From: Legionellales bacterium UBA4722
Lineage (GTDB): Bacteria; Pseudomonadota; Gammaproteobacteria; DSM-16500
DNA: 8,591 nt
Assembly: GCA_002404295.1 (NCBI GenBank)
Contig: DHJK01000061.1
Coordinates: forward strand, 1,582-10,172
Direction of reading: 5' to 3'
Under the pieces are notes generated by a model. The model made no database searches and had not been told where the DNA came from. It saw only the letters and a program-made list of their open reading frames with translations. The translations under genes were made by a program, and so were the position numbers. The first letter of the stretch is position 1; each line of letters starts with the position of its first letter. Positions 7,401-8,591 of the stretch are shown here, piece after piece.

Positions 7401-8404
7401 GAATAAGAGAATCGGCCAGTGCAAAAGCTATTGAAAAAATCATAGAAAGAGTAGCAGGTAAAAATAAGGAGCTGTTAGCGCAATCACAAAAAATACAAGT
7501 ACAAGAAAAGCAAGCAGAAGCAGCAGTTAAAGACCCCGATCTCTTAGAAACAGCCGTAAGAGATTCTATACTTCGCTTATTAACTGAGGACGTTGAAAGG
7601 CTAACCTCGAAATATTCGGCTAAGAATGATAATGAAGATGATTTTGGTTATCGGCTTTTAAAAGATGAAGATCATCCTAAGACATTGACTGAGGTGAAAT
7701 TTGATACTTCACAGAAGAGGGTAGGTGAAATTAAAGCTGTTATATCAAAGCTTCAATCAAATGAGCCGTTATCTAAGAGTGCCATGGTTGAGGAGTTAAA
7801 GCAATTACAAGGAAAAATGAAAACGACAGAAACAAAAGGATTGTTTGGTACTGGTCGATCGGCGAATGTGACAAGTGTAAAAACTATTGATCAGGCAATA
7901 AAACTAGCAGCAGGTGAAAATAAGGCGCTGTTAGCGCAATTACAAACAAAGCAAGTAGAAGTAAAGCAAGTGCAAGCAGCAGTTAAAGATATCAATCTTT
8001 TAGATGAGCCTGCAAAAATCGCTATAATTAAGCTTTTGTCAGAGGAGGACACAAGACTTGATTCGCGATATAAAGAACCAGAGAATAAACGGAGTTGGGA
8101 AGATGTAGAAGAAGTAGTGAAAACACCGGCTGAGATTGAGGCAGGAAAGAAATTTGATATTTCAAATAAGAGGAGAGGTGCGATTATTACTTTTGTACAA
8201 ACGCTTCAAAACGATAATGGCACGCTGTCTAAGCAGGAAGTAGTCTCTAAATTAAAGGAGCTACAAAATCTAATGAAAACGACAGCACCAAAAGGATTGT
8301 TTAGTGGTAAATCGGCGAATGTGACAAGTGTAAAAACGATTGATAAGGCAATAAAGCTAGTCGGTGAAAATAAGAGCCTGTTAGCGCGATTCCGTGGAAG
8401 ATAA
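4415..8404 (+). CDS. Large modular helical repeat protein of unknown function
   Basis: A protein of 1329 residues that I do not recognise. The ATG at 4415 is chosen over the in-frame TTG at 4373 because GGAG (4403-4406) lies 8 nt upstream and the likely -10 box covers the codons before it. The protein is highly charged, rich in Lys, Glu, Leu, Ile and Ser, with one cysteine (C587), no signal peptide and no membrane segment. It consists almost wholly of degenerate helical modules in the order B0 (26-97), A1 (137-209), B1 (212-324), B2 (344-455), A2 (477-552), B3 (569-693), A3 (711-790), A4 (819-886), B4 (896-1022), B5 (about 1031-1180) and B6 (about 1183-1329). No enzymatic motif is visible. 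It ends in a basic RFRGR. The DNA is visibly more A-rich than aceE-aceF. A secreted or scaffold-like protein of a host-associated bacterium is plausible but is inference. The reading frame is intact over nearly 4 kb, so it is a real gene. Confidence 0.93.
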   Translation: MKARHPILEASSFSDLRRELTSYIDALLDGIKNNPSGPASASLNQLKEINKLISTLEIATSVNDDSTKKRSLALLNQIVVQPHSVAANFIKRTLELVDIRNEARLSQIEKEQRERMKEVRVTIEKEVRVTFETNKLIDELEKRIATEAELKTQYPTLHRQISEEIKKLWEDIQLAIPIRDGGGEYLNDALLASIDKFDRWKNSIPPEKKQISHEVKDWIQHKLGTEIESIKRDQLRRLQEQTRSLDIAAGKSDSSSMDATATNRVQEIQKFLDYLDSWFELPGISKEDFLTNLRSLNDNIPSTGKKKRGGDEVISKIIKQIESGQIPKAEVKQHITESVSVSKSKRETVIDALKSEANTLLAQHHIDKHTLSLKVGGSDSKLPKVIAAEQIRAINKLVSELEHRVDPDALVDADKRISDQELIQKLKQLKDNIHLIAGGKAPSERVINDLISMASKKPTPVKQKVTPAFITNNPTTDALLHQLKSRVGAEKDLASQYPNWNQSFEALVLKGFIEIIERDRLLPKGLKIENQLRSSIKAFDAWKENQLSADKKSVAMKQENKEEAAKIDYGTWMDIHDALSDVTSQLCEKYGLEFVSLGGVDETGDSLGILVPKNNDKKLSDKEVEKGISQIMEVNKLAVNVLRNADFLNKENLLNALMKIKDKMPSTSLGDRVFSDKKAAEKVAINEIITMVHELPTRQHIVSSAWTADDYHKAVETRINIAKEAISRGYFLSDTNVIQQQFDLKVGNLKRLMQTLDDGRPLHTIEAALKKEMKDFDTLWQEKLRRDPKKVVLDEERKTQADVTAQTHEEKKPYSGMNYDELAAVFEQRYLSEALFEWGNARKALASEALWNVVSNQTSADHKGVENQLRSTLMEWDDLKTNPAKDTQESFVQNAISDEKRQFVIKALDAELHSLMGRHGLIDRKVGQNFENASIDLTVLVKKLGNKKSDTDVEITIRRVMEIDGLSLELKKEEPMSEERLHDALTDLKAKMHTTGIRESASAKAIEKIIERVAGKNKELLAQSQKIQVQEKQAEAAVKDPDLLETAVRDSILRLLTEDVERLTSKYSAKNDNEDDFGYRLLKDEDHPKTLTEVKFDTSQKRVGEIKAVISKLQSNEPLSKSAMVEELKQLQGKMKTTETKGLFGTGRSANVTSVKTIDQAIKLAAGENKALLAQLQTKQVEVKQVQAAVKDINLLDEPAKIAIIKLLSEEDTRLDSRYKEPENKRSWEDVEEVVKTPAEIEAGKKFDISNKRRGAIITFVQTLQNDNGTLSKQEVVSKLKELQNLMKTTAPKGLFSGKSANVTSVKTIDKAIKLVGENKSLLARFRGR
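4763..4810 (+). repeat. 24-bp tandem duplication inside the large gene
   Basis: Two adjacent 24-nt units (4763-4786 and 4787-4810) match at 22 of 24 positions and encode KEVRVTIE and KEVRVTFE (residues 117-132). The unit is a whole number of codons, so the frame is kept. The few differences point to a recent slippage-type duplication within a charged helical linker between B0 and A1. Confidence 0.9.
4823..7072 (+). repeat. A modules: four degenerate protein repeats
   Basis: Four segments of about 70-80 residues (137-209, 477-552, 711-790, 819-886) share an opening helix (pattern L...+.R...E..L...Y), a middle helix and a closing aromatic signature: LLASIDKFDRWKNS, QLRSSIKAFDAWKEN, ALKKEMKDFDTLWQE and QLRSTLMEWDDLKTN. 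A2 and A4 are closest: their DNA at 5997-6017 and 7008-7028 is identical at 20 of 21 positions. A modules stand between B modules, and A3 and A4 are adjacent. Confidence 0.7.
7511..8390 (+). repeat. Recent duplication of about 455 bp: B5 and B6
   Basis: Two consecutive units repeat with an offset of 456 nt at their start (7511 matches 7967) and 453 nt near their end, the difference being one codon. A 27-nt block is identical at 7858-7884 and 8311-8337, and the stretches from 7817 and 8273 are also nearly identical, encoding MKTT, KGLF and SANVTSVKTID. The acidic middle part between the conserved ends has diverged in sequence much more than the ends. Confidence 0.9.
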
Positions 8405-8591
8405 AACATACAAGAAACGCACATCTAGTTTTAATTTTATATCAAGATTTATCTGCGAATTGGGATGTTTCTTTATCTTAATAAAGAAACATTCTATGCA
8501 GAAGTAATGTTCGTCATAAAAACACGAGATGATAACTCAGGTTAAATATTAAAAGCAGCTTTTTAATGCATACGCAATGCCGCTAAAAGCA
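8405..8591. other. 3' flank of the large gene, no gene seen
   Basis: Apart from the hairpin at 8465-8492 and a weaker dyad (ATTAAAA/TTTTAAT, 8548-8567), this AT-rich stretch shows nothing that I can support. No open reading frame with a ribosome binding site is visible, and the next gene lies beyond the window. Confidence 0.6.
8465..8492. terminator. 12-bp perfect hairpin after the large gene
   Basis: ATGTTTCTTTAT (8465-8476) and ATAAAGAAACAT (8481-8492) are perfect inverted repeats around a CTTA loop, 60 nt past the stop codon. The stem is AT-rich and neither strand continues into a clear T-run, so it is not a textbook intrinsic terminator. It may stabilise the 3' end of the mRNA or act as a weak, possibly bidirectional terminator. 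Confidence 0.4.

Larger units (their letters stand above)
4490..8401 (+). repeat. B modules: seven degenerate protein repeats
   Basis: Each B module has a core of about 50-65 residues: a helix like RV.EI...+..L, a stretch such as LSKE+L...L..LK.KM.TT, and a final helix like K.I..AIKLV. Cores lie near residues 45-97 (B0, weakest), 264-324, 391-455, 627-693, 957-1014, 1101-1164 and 1253-1315. Diagnostic pieces are GISKEDFLTNLRSLNDNIPS, KRISDQELIQKLKQLKDNI, LNKENLLNALMKIKDKMPS, MSEERLHDALTDLKAKMHT, LSKSAMVEELKQLQGKMKT and LSKQEVVSKLKELQNLMKT. B1 to B6 also carry a preceding helix with a pattern like AL..E...L and a variable charged insert. These were aligned by eye. Confidence 0.8.

Noticed and set aside
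7015..7443. Minus-strand open frame of 142 codons inside the large gene
   Set aside because: It lies wholly opposite a confident, repeat-structured coding frame, has serine/phenylalanine-rich antisense composition and shows no family resemblance.
8548..8567. Second hairpin ATTAAAA/TTTTAAT in the 3' tail
   Set aside because: Seven A-T pairs in AT-rich DNA are expected by chance and no U-tract follows.

Overview
The window holds two pyruvate dehydrogenase complex genes on the minus strand (aceE, then aceF) and, divergent from them, one very large plus-strand gene of 1329 codons for a repetitive, hydrophilic protein that I do not recognise. AceE is the homodimeric E1 of 887 residues typical of gammaproteobacteria, and AceF is a compact E2 with a single lipoyl domain. 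The low-GC DNA, gammaproteobacterial-type PDH genes and a giant helical repeat protein next to them would fit a host-associated gammaproteobacterium such as a member of Legionellales/Coxiellaceae. That placement is inference, not something the sequence proves.

Layout: 1-37 is the 3' flank of aceF (lpdA often follows, but lies outside if present). aceF is at 38-1288 with a TTG start. A structured 125-nt aceE-aceF spacer (1289-1413) contains a near-perfect 34-nt palindrome, an 8-bp hairpin and the strong aceF ribosome binding site. aceE is at 1414-4077. The divergent AT-rich regulatory region is 4078-4414. The large gene runs 4415-8404, starting at an internal ATG with a good ribosome binding site, not at the more upstream TTG. 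A 187-nt tail (8405-8591) has a 12-bp perfect hairpin and no gene that I can support.

How the genes work together: aceE and aceF make the E1 and E2 subunits of one complex converting pyruvate to acetyl-CoA, and are probably co-transcribed. The large protein shows no sign of belonging to that pathway. It is built from two kinds of degenerate helical modules: about seven copies of a B module of about 65-150 residues and four copies of an A module of about 70-80 residues. It has no signal peptide, no membrane segment, one cysteine and no enzyme motif that I can identify. The last two B modules are a recent duplication with a period of about 152 codons. The best candidates for something undescribed are this repeat protein and the possible alternative RNA pairing that could mask the aceF ribosome binding site.
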